DNA of 23,390 bases from an uncultured Oscillospiraceae bacterium (GTDB lineage: Bacteria; Bacillota; Clostridia; Oscillospirales; Acutalibacteraceae), in the NCBI GenBank assembly GCA_900547275.1, contig URGA01000027.1, forward strand, positions 1-23,390, in the 5' to 3' direction. Under the pieces are notes generated by a model, which did not search any database, was not told the origin of the DNA, and saw nothing but the letters and a program-made list of their open reading frames with translations. Numbering within the stretch: the first letter of the stretch is position 1; each line of letters begins with the position of its first letter. Both the position numbers and the translations under genes were made by a program. This document shows, in pieces, positions 13,584 through 21,003 of this stretch.

Positions 13584-14807
13584 CTATTTCTTTTTGCCGC
13601 TTTTAGCGCAGAGAATTATAAGTCCTATTACTCCGAAAGCGCCTACTCCCACAGCGGGCCATACATAGGGTTCGCGGGATGTTATCCAAGCCGTTGCGGC
13701 GGAAATAAAGGAGCGTAATTTAAGCTCTGCCGGAATGTTTTTGTCGGACATTTCAGGAGCGTTCTCTTCCTGAGTATCGGATTGTATCGTTACGTCTCTG
13801 CTGACGTCTGTTACGGTAAAATCGCACTGACTGTAAATGCTGTCGTTGGCGCAGACAACTACCGTTGCAGTGCCTTTCCCTACTGCAGTAATGTTTCCAC
13901 CTTCGCCGATTTCAATTACTCCCTCTTCGTCGCAGAAATAGCCTACTACCGCCTTGCTTCCCGTTGGCTCAACGTTGTATTCAAGAGTTACGCTGTCACC
14001 CAGTTCAAGCGTGTTCGTTGCGGCGTGCAAAGTGAGTTTCTCAGCCTGTTTTTCCTCGTCTTTGCTCTCTTTTTTTGTTGTTGAAGATTTAGTGGTCTTG
14101 TCCTTTTCTGATTTGTTTGAACTTGATGAGGAAGAGGATGAAGAGGAGGATTTTTTCTTGGTAGTTTCCTTGCTTTCCTGGCTCTTTTTCGTTTCAGTCT
14201 CTTTCTTTTCTGTTTCTTCCGAAGAAGATGAGCCTGACGCTGAAGAATACTTCGGAGAAGCGTAGCCCATTATTGAACTTATATTGTTATAAGGCTTTGA
14301 GCCTGTTGACGTGTATTGTCTTGATTTTACTTCCCCTGAGCAGTTGCCTTCAATGGTGAAAACCGTGCTTCCGGAAGTGCCGGTAACAAATCCGACGTGC
14401 TGGCTTGAGCCATTTGAACTCCAGTCGAAAAATACAAGATCGCCTTTTTGCGGCTTGTAACTTCCCGATTTGTGATAAAGACCTTTGTTTTTATACCAGC
14501 TTATCATGCTGTTGCAGTTTCCGCCCGAGGGCACAATTGTTCCGTACATATCAGAGCCCATAGACTTGTCCGCCTGGTTGTAGCACCAGAAAATAAAATA
14601 AGTGCACCAACTGCCCTGGTAACCGTACCAGTCGCCGTATTTTGAATTACTGCTTGTGCCTTTATATCCGACTTCGTTTTCTGCAACTGAGATAACCTTG
14701 CTTTTTAACTGGTTTGCGGTTGCTCCGAAGGCGCTCTGCGGTACGGACGCAAAGGTGACCGCGAGGCAGAGCAGGAATAAAAATAAATTAAGGTATCGCT
14801 TTTTCAT
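13584..14807 (-). CDS. Secreted CHAP-domain cell-wall hydrolase with Ig-like domain and C-terminal membrane anchor
   Basis: This is a predicted peptidoglycan amidase or endopeptidase. Residues 1-28 are a signal peptide (MKKR, hydrophobic core, cleavage near SAFG-AT). The CHAP domain covers about 35-185 with catalytic C68 (SWCTYF), H137 (SQHVGFV) and E153/N155 (IEGN). Residues 186-257 are a Ser/Lys/Glu/Thr-rich linker that includes a run of eleven serines and probably spans the wall. Residues 258-335 resemble a bacterial Ig-like (BIG2) domain. A hydrophobic segment at 383-401 with a basic tail (AKSGKKK) would hold the C-terminus in the membrane; there is no LPXTG motif. The start at 14807 is supported by AAGGGG seven bases upstream; the frame is open 17 codons further but without these signals. 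It has a near-consensus promoter and a WalR-type box. Confidence 0.88.
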   Translation of the reverse strand: MKKRYLNLFLFLLCLAVTFASVPQSAFGATANQLKSKVISVAENEVGYKGTSSNSKYGDWYGYQGSWCTYFIFWCYNQADKSMGSDMYGTIVPSGGNCNSMISWYKNKGLYHKSGSYKPQKGDLVFFDWSSNGSSQHVGFVTGTSGSTVFTIEGNCSGEVKSRQYTSTGSKPYNNISSIMGYASPKYSSASGSSSSEETEKKETETKKSQESKETTKKKSSSSSSSSSSSNKSEKDKTTKSSTTKKESKDEEKQAEKLTLHAATNTLELGDSVTLEYNVEPTGSKAVVGYFCDEEGVIEIGEGGNITAVGKGTATVVVCANDSIYSQCDFTVTDVSRDVTIQSDTQEENAPEMSDKNIPAELKLRSFISAATAWITSREPYVWPAVGVGAFGVIGLIILCAKSGKKK

Positions 14808-14835
14808 TTGAAACCCCTTAAAGTAATTACGAAAA

Positions 14836-14852
14836 GTTACAAAATGATTACA
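14836..14852 (-). promoter_or_regulatory. WalR (YycF) binding box, exact match to the consensus
   Basis: On the minus strand the sequence is TGTAAT-CATTT-TGTAAC, an exact match to the published WalR consensus TGTWAH-N5-TGTWAH. It starts five bases after the -10 hexamer, so it spans the expected transcription start. The target is a CHAP-type wall hydrolase, the class WalR is known to control in Firmicutes. A box placed over or after the start point would suit repression. Confidence 0.6.
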
Positions 14853-14857
14853 AAACA

Positions 14858-14885
14858 ATTATACTGTTTTTTTGACGATTGTCAA
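14858..14885 (-). promoter_or_regulatory. Near-consensus sigma-A promoter of the CHAP hydrolase gene
   Basis: On the minus strand, TTGACA (14880-14885) and TATAAT (14858-14863) are both perfect hexamers, separated by 16 bases. The leader to the ATG at 14807 is about 45 bases and contains the WalR-type box. Confidence 0.8.
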
Positions 14886-14964
14886 ATAGAAGCGAAAATA
14901 TGATGCTTTATATTACATATAAGCCAGATTTATACTAAATGATGAATTAAAATTCAATCCTTTG

Positions 14965-14985
14965 ACTAAAATATTAAATTTTAGT
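14965..14985. promoter_or_regulatory. Inverted repeat upstream of the serine hydrolase promoter
   Basis: ACTAAAAT and ATTTTAGT are perfect 8-base arms with a 5-base AT spacer, ending eight bases before the -35 of the serine hydrolase promoter. It could be an operator or simply chance symmetry in an AT-rich spacer. The rest of the divergent spacer (14886-14964) shows nothing I can support. Confidence 0.25.
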
Positions 14986-14993
14986 GCAATTTG

Positions 14994-15023
14994 TTGAAAA
15001 ATACCGGCGATATGATGTAGAAT
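14994..15023 (+). promoter_or_regulatory. Promoter of the serine hydrolase gene
   Basis: TTGAAA (14994-14999) and TAGAAT (15018-15023) are separated by 18 bases. A strong AGGGGG ribosome binding site (15048-15053) follows, six bases before the ATG at 15060. Confidence 0.55.
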
Positions 15024-15059
15024 TATAGCATATTATTATAAAAGTACAGGGGGATTGAA

Positions 15060-16652
15060 ATGAAAAAACTGAAAGACTGTGAGTTCCAGCACGTTACGCC
15101 GGAGGAAGTTGGCGTAAAGAGCAGTGCTGTAACGGCTTTTATCAATGAAATAAACGAAAAAGGTCTCGGCGTCCAGAGTTTTACATTTGTACGTCATGAC
15201 AAGGTGTTTGCTCAGTGCTTCTGGAAACCTTACGCAAAGGATATACCCCATGTGCTTTACTCTATGAGTAAAAGCGTAACTTCCACCGCGGTGGGCTTCT
15301 GCGTTGCGGAGGGTCTCCTTAACCTTGACGACAAAGTTTATAAATTTTTCCCCGAATACCATGTAAGGGGTATACAGAACAAATCGCTGACGGTGCGAAT
15401 GCTCCTTACCATGCGCTCAGACAAACTTATTACCGTATTTGAGGAAAAGGGCAAAAAGGACTGGATAAAAAGTTTCTTTGCGGCTCCGTTCCTTGCTCCT
15501 CCGGATACGACTTTTAACTATATAAGCGAAAATACGTTTATGCTTTCCGCTATTGTTTCCAAAGTTACAGGTATGTCGATGGTTGACTATCTTTATCCCA
15601 GAATGTTTGAACCGCTGGGAATAGAAAAACCGTTTTGGGAAACAGACGGCAAAGGCAACAACTCAGCAGGCTGGGGCCTTTATATGAAGAGTGAGGATCT
15701 GGCAAAATTCTTCCTGCCATATCTGCACGGCGGAAAATACAAGGACGGAACCCAGCTTGTGCCTGCCCAGTGGGTAGAAATGGCAACAGCAAAGCAGACG
15801 GACTCCGTTAAGGACGGCTATATTGACAATATGAACGGCTACGGTTTCCAGTTCTGGCGCAATCCTCTGCCAAACAGCTACCGCGCAGACGGACTTTTCG
15901 GTCAGCGCTGTTTCTTCCTGCCGGAATACGACGCCATGATGGTGCTCAACTGCGGCCAGTCTGAGGACTATAAGGTAATGAAAGTTTTCTGGAAGCATTT
16001 TCCCGAAGCGTTTGAAAACGAAGCGCTTGAGCCGGATGAAGAGGCATACCGCGAAATGTGCGAAACGATGGAAAAATGCTCTGCTCCGGATCTGCCTGCA
16101 ACCGAGAGAAACCGCCGCCTTGAAGAGATGATCGGCGGGCGCACAATGACCTGCAAAACATCCGAATACGTTTCCGTTGTTTCTATTTCCGTTACCCAGA
16201 TGCTTTATAACAAGCCCGGAAAAATCAACGCCATGAGATTTGAATTTACAGAAGACGGCGCAAGATTTTACTGGAAAGAAAAGAATTACGAAAACACGAT
16301 AAACGTCGGAATGGACGGTTCCTTCGGAGTGTCAGAAATAGTGCTGGGCGATCTGCATTATACGACTTACGCAAAAGCCGCATGGCAGAACGACGGTTCT
16401 CTTAAACTTTGGATTCGCCCCGTCCAGACAGCCCATGTAAGACAGTTTACGTTCTTCTTTGAGCCTGACGGAAAAACGGTAAAAGTTATTAACGAAATGG
16501 AGCCGAAGTTCGACCAACTTGTAATCTATAACTTTGTATTTTTGGGAATGCCGCTTCCGAATGAATTGTCGGAGCGCACCGTCAAAGATATTGTTCGCCG
16601 TTTCGGACTGCCTGTTATTGAGCCCGATTTTAAAGCAACATTTATTAACTGA
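15060..16652 (+). CDS. Serine hydrolase of the class C beta-lactamase/penicillin-binding protein family
   Basis: This 530-residue protein has no signal peptide, so it is likely cytoplasmic. The serine beta-lactamase fold covers about 15-330. SMSK at 68-71 is the SxxK motif with nucleophile S68, and NYISEN gives the tyrosine motif (Y154-x-S156). MLLTMRSD and WGLYMKSEDLAKF are typical of the family. Residues 340-530 form a C-terminal extension that I do not recognise and that looks beta-rich. Family members include esterases, peptidases and amide hydrolases; few outside the secreted group hydrolyse beta-lactams. The substrate cannot be given. The gene stands alone between its own promoter and a terminator. 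Confidence 0.85.
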   Translation: MKKLKDCEFQHVTPEEVGVKSSAVTAFINEINEKGLGVQSFTFVRHDKVFAQCFWKPYAKDIPHVLYSMSKSVTSTAVGFCVAEGLLNLDDKVYKFFPEYHVRGIQNKSLTVRMLLTMRSDKLITVFEEKGKKDWIKSFFAAPFLAPPDTTFNYISENTFMLSAIVSKVTGMSMVDYLYPRMFEPLGIEKPFWETDGKGNNSAGWGLYMKSEDLAKFFLPYLHGGKYKDGTQLVPAQWVEMATAKQTDSVKDGYIDNMNGYGFQFWRNPLPNSYRADGLFGQRCFFLPEYDAMMVLNCGQSEDYKVMKVFWKHFPEAFENEALEPDEEAYREMCETMEKCSAPDLPATERNRRLEEMIGGRTMTCKTSEYVSVVSISVTQMLYNKPGKINAMRFEFTEDGARFYWKEKNYENTINVGMDGSFGVSEIVLGDLHYTTYAKAAWQNDGSLKLWIRPVQTAHVRQFTFFFEPDGKTVKVINEMEPKFDQLVIYNFVFLGMPLPNELSERTVKDIVRRFGLPVIEPDFKATFIN

Positions 16653-16661
16653 CAAATGAAG

Positions 16662-16690
16662 AGCCCGTGAGATAAATTATCTCACGGGCT
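16662..16690. terminator. Terminator hairpin between the serine hydrolase and luxS genes
   Basis: AGCCCGTGAGATAA (16662-16675) and its exact complement (16677-16690) form a GC-rich stem with a small loop. T-rich sequence follows on the plus side (TTAATTTATAT) and more weakly on the minus side. It lies between two convergent genes and probably serves both. Confidence 0.75.
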
Positions 16691-16706
16691 TAATTTATAT
16701 GATATT

Positions 16707-17171
16707 TTATTCTGCTGTAGGGTATTTCAGGTCTTCTTTAGTCCAGTCCTTAATGATCGGAATAAAGTTCTTTGCTTCTTCCTTCGCCTGGAGAAGATTG
16801 TGGTCTTTCCAGTTGCCGCATTCGCTCATTGCCGCTCCGGGAATACTGCCCCAAAAGTCAGCGATATATTCGAAAGCGTCCTGAATAAGCTTTATGCAGT
16901 AACTGTCGGACAGGTTGCGGGTAAGGAAATAAAATCCTGTGCGGCAGCCCATAGGACCGAAATAAATTATATTGTCTCCGAATTCGGTGTTGCGCACATA
17001 TGTGGCAAAGATATGCTCGATAGTGTGCATCGCCGCGTTTGTCATAACCTGCTCGCGGTTCGGCTCGCGCATACGGATATCATAAGTAGTAATATCGTCG
17101 TCAATACGGCTGATATATATTCCTTTTTTCAGAATGTTGTGGTCAATTTCAAAACTGGGTATCTTTTTCAT
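16707..17171 (-). CDS. luxS: S-ribosylhomocysteine lyase LuxS
   Basis: LuxS cleaves S-ribosylhomocysteine to homocysteine and DPD, the precursor of autoinducer-2, in the activated methyl cycle. The 154-residue length is standard. The zinc ligands are H49 and H53 in HTIEH and C118 in SECGNW. The catalytic residues E52 and C76 (GPMGCRTGFY) are present, as is the substrate-binding motif MREPN at 34-38. The gene overlaps the upstream phospholipase-family gene by four bases (ATGA) with a GGAG ribosome binding site, so it is the distal gene of that transcript. No nucleosidase (mtn/pfs) or methionine gene is nearby. The homocysteine and DPD steps rather than signalling may be the main role. Confidence 0.97.
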   Translation of the reverse strand: MKKIPSFEIDHNILKKGIYISRIDDDITTYDIRMREPNREQVMTNAAMHTIEHIFATYVRNTEFGDNIIYFGPMGCRTGFYFLTRNLSDSYCIKLIQDAFEYIADFWGSIPGAAMSECGNWKDHNLLQAKEEAKNFIPIIKDWTKEDLKYPTAE

Positions 17172-18100
17172 TTAACTTCAACTCCGGTCAAAAATGATAA
17201 ATTATTCGTGACCTGTGCGCCTGTGGCTGTTCCGCTCAGAACAGCGTCAAAGCCGCAGATCATATCTTTTGCGCACCCCTTAGCTATTTCGTAAAGGTCT
17301 AAAAAACTTTCGTTCCTTTCACCCTGCTCATAGGGCGAGCGCCATATGCCATTGGATATATTACCATATTTTTTTGCATTTTCCAAGTCTTTCGGGCGAA
17401 TCATTGAAGTAATTCTGTAATTTCCCGTAAGGGGGGAGAGTGCGTTTTCAATACTTCCTGCGATTTTTGACTTGAAGCCGCTTTTGTCGTAGAGAAGACC
17501 TTGTACTGTTTTTGTGTCCTTCAGCGCCTGATACGCCTGGCGAAAACTTATTTTATAAGGCAGTAATTCTTTAGAGCAGTTTTCCCAAAGGCGGCTTATT
17601 TCCTCCATAACGGTTTTATCGTTTGGAAAAGTTACCGCGGTATTGAAATCACGAGGATCGGCAATTTTGAGTTTTTTGTTTAAAAGCACTGAATCCATGC
17701 TCATTTCAATTATATTGTGCAGTGATGATTTGTGCAAAGTGCTTCCGTTTTTTGTTAATTCGTTTTGCTGTGCGTAAACATACGGGTGGCACTGCCTGTC
17801 AAGGGCGTAGTGAAGAATAAAGCCGTACACATAGGATGTACAGATTGCTTTGCTTTCTGATTTTCGGCAGTACTGTGCCATGGCATCAAGAATATCGCCG
17901 GGCCTTGTGCGGTGAAGCGCGGAGCCGGCTTTTCTCAAAGATTTTCCCGGCATCCAGGGGGCGATCCTGTGAAAAAAGAATATGTCAGGTCCCTGGGTTC
18001 CGATTATAACGGCGTCGCCGTTGAGTTTAAAAGAAGCGTGCTCTTTAAGGAAATCCATCATTTCACAGGCGAAAAGATAGTGGGAGCAATAGGCAGGCAT
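17168..18100 (-). CDS. Zinc-dependent phospholipase C-family protein
   Basis: This 310-residue protein belongs to the family related to bacterial zinc-dependent phospholipase C (Zn_dep_PLPC). The conserved N-terminus is MPAYCSHYLF with H7, and GTQGPDIFFFHR at 34-45 gives D39 and H44. ILHYALDRQCHPYVYA at 95-110 gives H97, D101 and H105, and LHNIIEMSMDS follows. These fit a multi-zinc site. There is no signal peptide, unlike secreted phospholipases, so an intracellular hydrolase is more likely; the substrate is unknown. The start has an AAAGGA site and overlaps the pseudouridine synthase gene by 43 bases. The chosen start is favoured because the family's conserved HYLF motif lies only seven residues in. 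Confidence 0.85.
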   Translation of the reverse strand: MPAYCSHYLFACEMMDFLKEHASFKLNGDAVIIGTQGPDIFFFHRIAPWMPGKSLRKAGSALHRTRPGDILDAMAQYCRKSESKAICTSYVYGFILHYALDRQCHPYVYAQQNELTKNGSTLHKSSLHNIIEMSMDSVLLNKKLKIADPRDFNTAVTFPNDKTVMEEISRLWENCSKELLPYKISFRQAYQALKDTKTVQGLLYDKSGFKSKIAGSIENALSPLTGNYRITSMIRPKDLENAKKYGNISNGIWRSPYEQGERNESFLDLYEIAKGCAKDMICGFDAVLSGTATGAQVTNNLSFLTGVEVK

Positions 18101-18945
18101 GAAATCAGTCCTTTAAAATCCTCCGGGAACGGACATTCCAGTTCCTGAAAGGCGTCTGTTATAGGGTGAGTAAATTCAATTCTTTTGCAGTGAAGAGCCT
18201 GGCGGGAAATTTTTTCGCAGGAGCCTCCGTAAAGAGTATCTCCCAAAAGCGGAGAACCTAATGAAGCAAAGTGAACTCTTATTTGGTGGGTTCTTCCCGT
18301 TTCGAGCCGTATTTTCAGAAGAGATATATGTCCGTCTGTACCGAGCGACTGCCAGTGGGTAACGGCGCGTTCCCCTTCGGGTGAAACACAGCGAAGCATT
18401 ACGCTGTCTTTGGCTCTTGCAATAGGTGCGTCTATTGTGCCGCTTCCTACAAATTCTCCGCTTACTGCGGCGTAGTAGTCTTTCTTTATTTTACCTGCAA
18501 GTTTTGCCGCCGCCAGTTCGTGTTTTGCAATCAGAACAAGACCGCTTGTATCTCGGTCAAGGCGAAAAACAGGTCTGAAAGCGCCGCTGAGGGAGCAGGC
18601 GGCTGAAACAGCGTTTGAAAGGGCGTCTCCCTGGTGGTTGCGCGTTTCGTGGACAGCCATTCCATGAGGTTTGTTGACGATTATAATGTCGTCGTCCTCA
18701 TAGCAGATCTGAACTGAAACGTCCCAGGGAGCAGGCGGATTTCCGCTGTCTTCAATACATATTGTAAGCGTATCGCCGTCTTTTACTCTGTCTATTGAAC
18801 GAATTGGTTTTCCGTTCAGAGTTATCCCTGTTTCAGTTTTCTTCAGTTTTGTAAGCAGAGCGGCGGAGACGCCGAAAGACCTCAGAACAGTTGCCGCTTT
18901 TTCACCGCTTTGCTGCGGCATTATCTTAAGTGAAATAGTTCTCAT
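18058..18945 (-). CDS. RluA-family RNA pseudouridine synthase
   Basis: The enzyme converts specific uridines in rRNA or tRNA to pseudouridine. In 295 residues there is an N-terminal S4-like region (about 13-65) and then the RluA catalytic domain. The catalytic aspartate is D130 in FRLDRDTSGLVL; the usual first residue of this motif, histidine, is phenylalanine here. NKPHGMAVH (91-99) and ETGRTHQIRVHFASLGSPLLGD further mark the family. The target site is not predictable. No Shine-Dalgarno sequence precedes the ATG at 18945, and the next ATG, eight codons later, has none either. Translation may be weak or start elsewhere. The 3' end overlaps the next gene by 43 bases. Confidence 0.9.
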   Translation of the reverse strand: MRTISLKIMPQQSGEKAATVLRSFGVSAALLTKLKKTETGITLNGKPIRSIDRVKDGDTLTICIEDSGNPPAPWDVSVQICYEDDDIIIVNKPHGMAVHETRNHQGDALSNAVSAACSLSGAFRPVFRLDRDTSGLVLIAKHELAAAKLAGKIKKDYYAAVSGEFVGSGTIDAPIARAKDSVMLRCVSPEGERAVTHWQSLGTDGHISLLKIRLETGRTHQIRVHFASLGSPLLGDTLYGGSCEKISRQALHCKRIEFTHPITDAFQELECPFPEDFKGLISCLPIAPTIFSPVK

Positions 18946-18963
18946 ATATATTATACAGACAAA

Positions 18964-18988
18964 CGGCAGACGTGAACCACGTCTGCCG
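18964..18988 (-). terminator. Hairpin after ilvE (terminator or partial attenuator)
   Basis: CGGCAGACGTG (18964-18974) and its complement (18978-18988) form a perfect 11-bp GC-rich stem with a 3-base loop. On the minus strand it lies just after ilvE and is followed by GTTTGTCTGT, a poor U-tract. It may end some ilvE transcripts while letting others continue into the pseudouridine synthase gene, whose start codon is only 20 bases on. Confidence 0.55.
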
Positions 18989-19004
18989 AAATAAATTGTG
19001 CGGA

Positions 19005-20066
19005 TTATTCAACGGGAACGATCCAGCCCATATTGTCTTCAAGTTTGCCGAACTGCATACCTGTAAGTGTGTCATACAGTTTCTGAGTAAGTTCGCCGGT
19101 CTTGAAGCCGTTGATTTCAACGCTTTCGCCTTCATAGGTAAGGCCGCCAACGGGGCTGATAACTGCCGCAGTACCTGTGCCGAATACTTCTTCAAGAGTA
19201 CCGTTTTTAGCAGCGTCCATGATGAAATCGATTGTAAAGCGTTCCTCGTTTACTTTGTAGCCCCATGATTTCAGCAGTTCAATACAGCTCATTCTTGTGA
19301 TACCGGGAAGAACGGTGCCTACTGTGGGAGCGGTGTAAATTTCGCCGTTTACCTTGAACATGATGTTCATTGAGCCGACTTCTTCAACGTATTTTCTTTC
19401 TACGCCGTCAAGCCAGAGAACCTGAGAGAAACCAAGTTTGTGAGCCTTTTCGGAAGCGATGATGGATGCCGCGTAGTTACCGCCGCACTTGATGAAGCCT
19501 GTGCCGCCGGGAGTAGCGCGTACATATTCATCCTCAACGTAGATTTTAACGGGGTTCATGCCCTCTTCGTAGTATGCGCCTGAAGGTGAGCAGATAATGA
19601 TAAACTGATATTCGTCAGACGCTTTAACGCCCAGAACAGGCTCTGTTGCGATAGTAAAGGGACGAATGTAAAGGCTAGTGTCCGGTTCTGAGGGAACCCA
19701 GTCCTTCTCAACGCTTACAAGAGCTTTTACAGCATCAACAAAATCTTCAACCGGGATTTCCGGAATGCAAAGACGGCGGTGTGTTGACTGCATTCTTTCT
19801 GCGTTCTTGTCAGGGCGGAACAACTGAACATTGCCTGACGGAGTGCGGTATGCTTTCATACCTTCAAAACATTCCTGAGCGTAGTGGAACACAAGTGCAG
19901 AAGGATCAAGAACGATTGGCTGATAGGGCACTATTCTTGCGTTATGCCAGCCTTTGCCGGTCTTATAGTCCATAATGAACATATGGTCGGTAAAGATATG
20001 GCCGAATCCTAAATTGCCTGTAGGTTTTTCTTTTGGTGTTTTGGTTAAATCATACTTGATTTCCAA
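19005..20066 (-). CDS. ilvE: Branched-chain amino acid aminotransferase
   Basis: This is a PLP-dependent class IV aminotransferase that makes leucine, isoleucine and valine from their 2-keto acids with glutamate, in the cytoplasm. The 353-residue length and sequence match the eukaryote-like BCAT subgroup rather than the shorter E. coli IlvE. Evidence includes HYAQECFEGMKAYR at 61-74, RPDKNAERM, and GFIKCGGNYAAS at 190-201 with the PLP lysine K193. YVEEVGSMNIMF, TVLPGITRMS and VFGTGTAAVISPVG (phosphate-binding and substrate loops) follow. The gene follows degV by 35 bases with an AAAGAGGT ribosome binding site and is followed by a hairpin. No other branched-chain biosynthesis genes are in the window, and no T-box or leader peptide is visible. 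Confidence 0.96.
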   Translation of the reverse strand: MEIKYDLTKTPKEKPTGNLGFGHIFTDHMFIMDYKTGKGWHNARIVPYQPIVLDPSALVFHYAQECFEGMKAYRTPSGNVQLFRPDKNAERMQSTHRRLCIPEIPVEDFVDAVKALVSVEKDWVPSEPDTSLYIRPFTIATEPVLGVKASDEYQFIIICSPSGAYYEEGMNPVKIYVEDEYVRATPGGTGFIKCGGNYAASIIASEKAHKLGFSQVLWLDGVERKYVEEVGSMNIMFKVNGEIYTAPTVGTVLPGITRMSCIELLKSWGYKVNEERFTIDFIMDAAKNGTLEEVFGTGTAAVISPVGGLTYEGESVEINGFKTGELTQKLYDTLTGMQFGKLEDNMGWIVPVE

Positions 20067-20101
20067 CGTATATTACCTCTTTTACTAAAAAATATTTCAA
20101 T

Positions 20102-20959
20102 TTATTTGCTGTATGAGACGATAATTCCGCCGTTTGAGGCATAAAGCGAATTAAGACCGCTTGCTTTGAGAATTATTATCTCACCGAAAGCGCATTTTTC
20201 ACTGATTTTGCTTTTTATCATTTCAGCTTTGTCGGGACAGCAGACATGGCTGATTATAAGCTTTTTGTCTGAAAGGTCAATGCCCTCGACATCGCCGCAT
20301 ATCATGTCGCACATTTTGCTAAGCGCACGCTTTGAAGCGAAATCCTGGCCGGAAAGACCGATTGTGCCTTCACTGCTTCTGTGGCAAATGAGCTTCATTT
20401 TAAGCTTCTTTATAACTGTGGCCGCAAGAGAAAAAAGTCTGCCGTTATTTCTGAGAGCGTCAAGACTTTCAAGACAGAAGTACAGGGCGGTGTGATTAGA
20501 AATATAATCGGTTACCTTTTCCACTATTTCGTCAAACGGAGCACCGCTGTCTGCCAGTCTCTTTATTTCCTGAGCAACAATGGTTTCAAGACCGCTTGTG
20601 GCAAGGCTGTTGAAAACGTGGATGTTCTTTTCACCCGGATGCTCTTCTTCATAGAGCATCTTACCCTGAAGCGCGCTGTTGTAGCAGCCGGAAAGCTTGT
20701 CGGTAATCGTCAGCAGATATACGTCTTTCTCAGGTCCTTCAATAGCTTTTGCAAAAGCCTGGGGAGAAGGACAGGCGGAACGCGGCACGCCGGAAAAACT
20801 GTCCATTCTGGCAATAAAGTCGTCCTGGTCAAAATCGGCGTTATCTTCAATGCTGTAATCACCAAGTTGTAAAGTCAGGGGAACCATGGTGAGGTTGCTC
20901 CAGCTTTTCATGTCTTCAGTCAAGTCGCAGCAACTGTCTGCAATAATTTTGTAATCCAT
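20102..20959 (-). CDS. DegV-family fatty-acid-binding protein
   Basis: DegV proteins bind a long-chain fatty acid. In several Firmicutes members act as FakB, presenting the fatty acid to the kinase FakA for phospholipid synthesis. The 285-residue length is typical. Markers are YKIIADSCCDLT at the N-terminus, the loop SGVPRSACPSPQAF (about 56-69), LLTITDKLSGCYNSA and the FCLESLDALRNNGRL segment. I start at the ATG at 20959; a TTG four codons upstream (20971) is in frame but less likely. The gene has a good sigma-A promoter and leads a transcript running into ilvE. No fakA-like DAK-domain gene is in the window. Confidence 0.92.
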   Translation of the reverse strand: MDYKIIADSCCDLTEDMKSWSNLTMVPLTLQLGDYSIEDNADFDQDDFIARMDSFSGVPRSACPSPQAFAKAIEGPEKDVYLLTITDKLSGCYNSALQGKMLYEEEHPGEKNIHVFNSLATSGLETIVAQEIKRLADSGAPFDEIVEKVTDYISNHTALYFCLESLDALRNNGRLFSLAATVIKKLKMKLICHRSSEGTIGLSGQDFASKRALSKMCDMICGDVEGIDLSDKKLIISHVCCPDKAEMIKSKISEKCAFGEIIILKASGLNSLYASNGGIIVSYSK

Positions 20960-21003
20960 AGTTTTTCTCAACTTTCAGTGTCATATATTAACATTATAGC
21001 CTA

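Noticed and set aside
14100..14160. Simple-sequence repeat in the CHAP gene as a phase-variation tract
   Set aside because: The serine run is encoded by mixed serine codons rather than a uniform short repeat, so slippage is unlikely.
13954..14265. Plus-strand open frame with acidic runs opposite the CHAP gene linker
   Set aside because: The acidic and Val/Phe-rich protein is the complement of the Ser/Lys codon repeats of the linker, with no translation signals.
20067..20101. T-box or leader-peptide attenuator before ilvE
   Set aside because: The gap is only 35 bases with a ribosome binding site, too short for a T-box.
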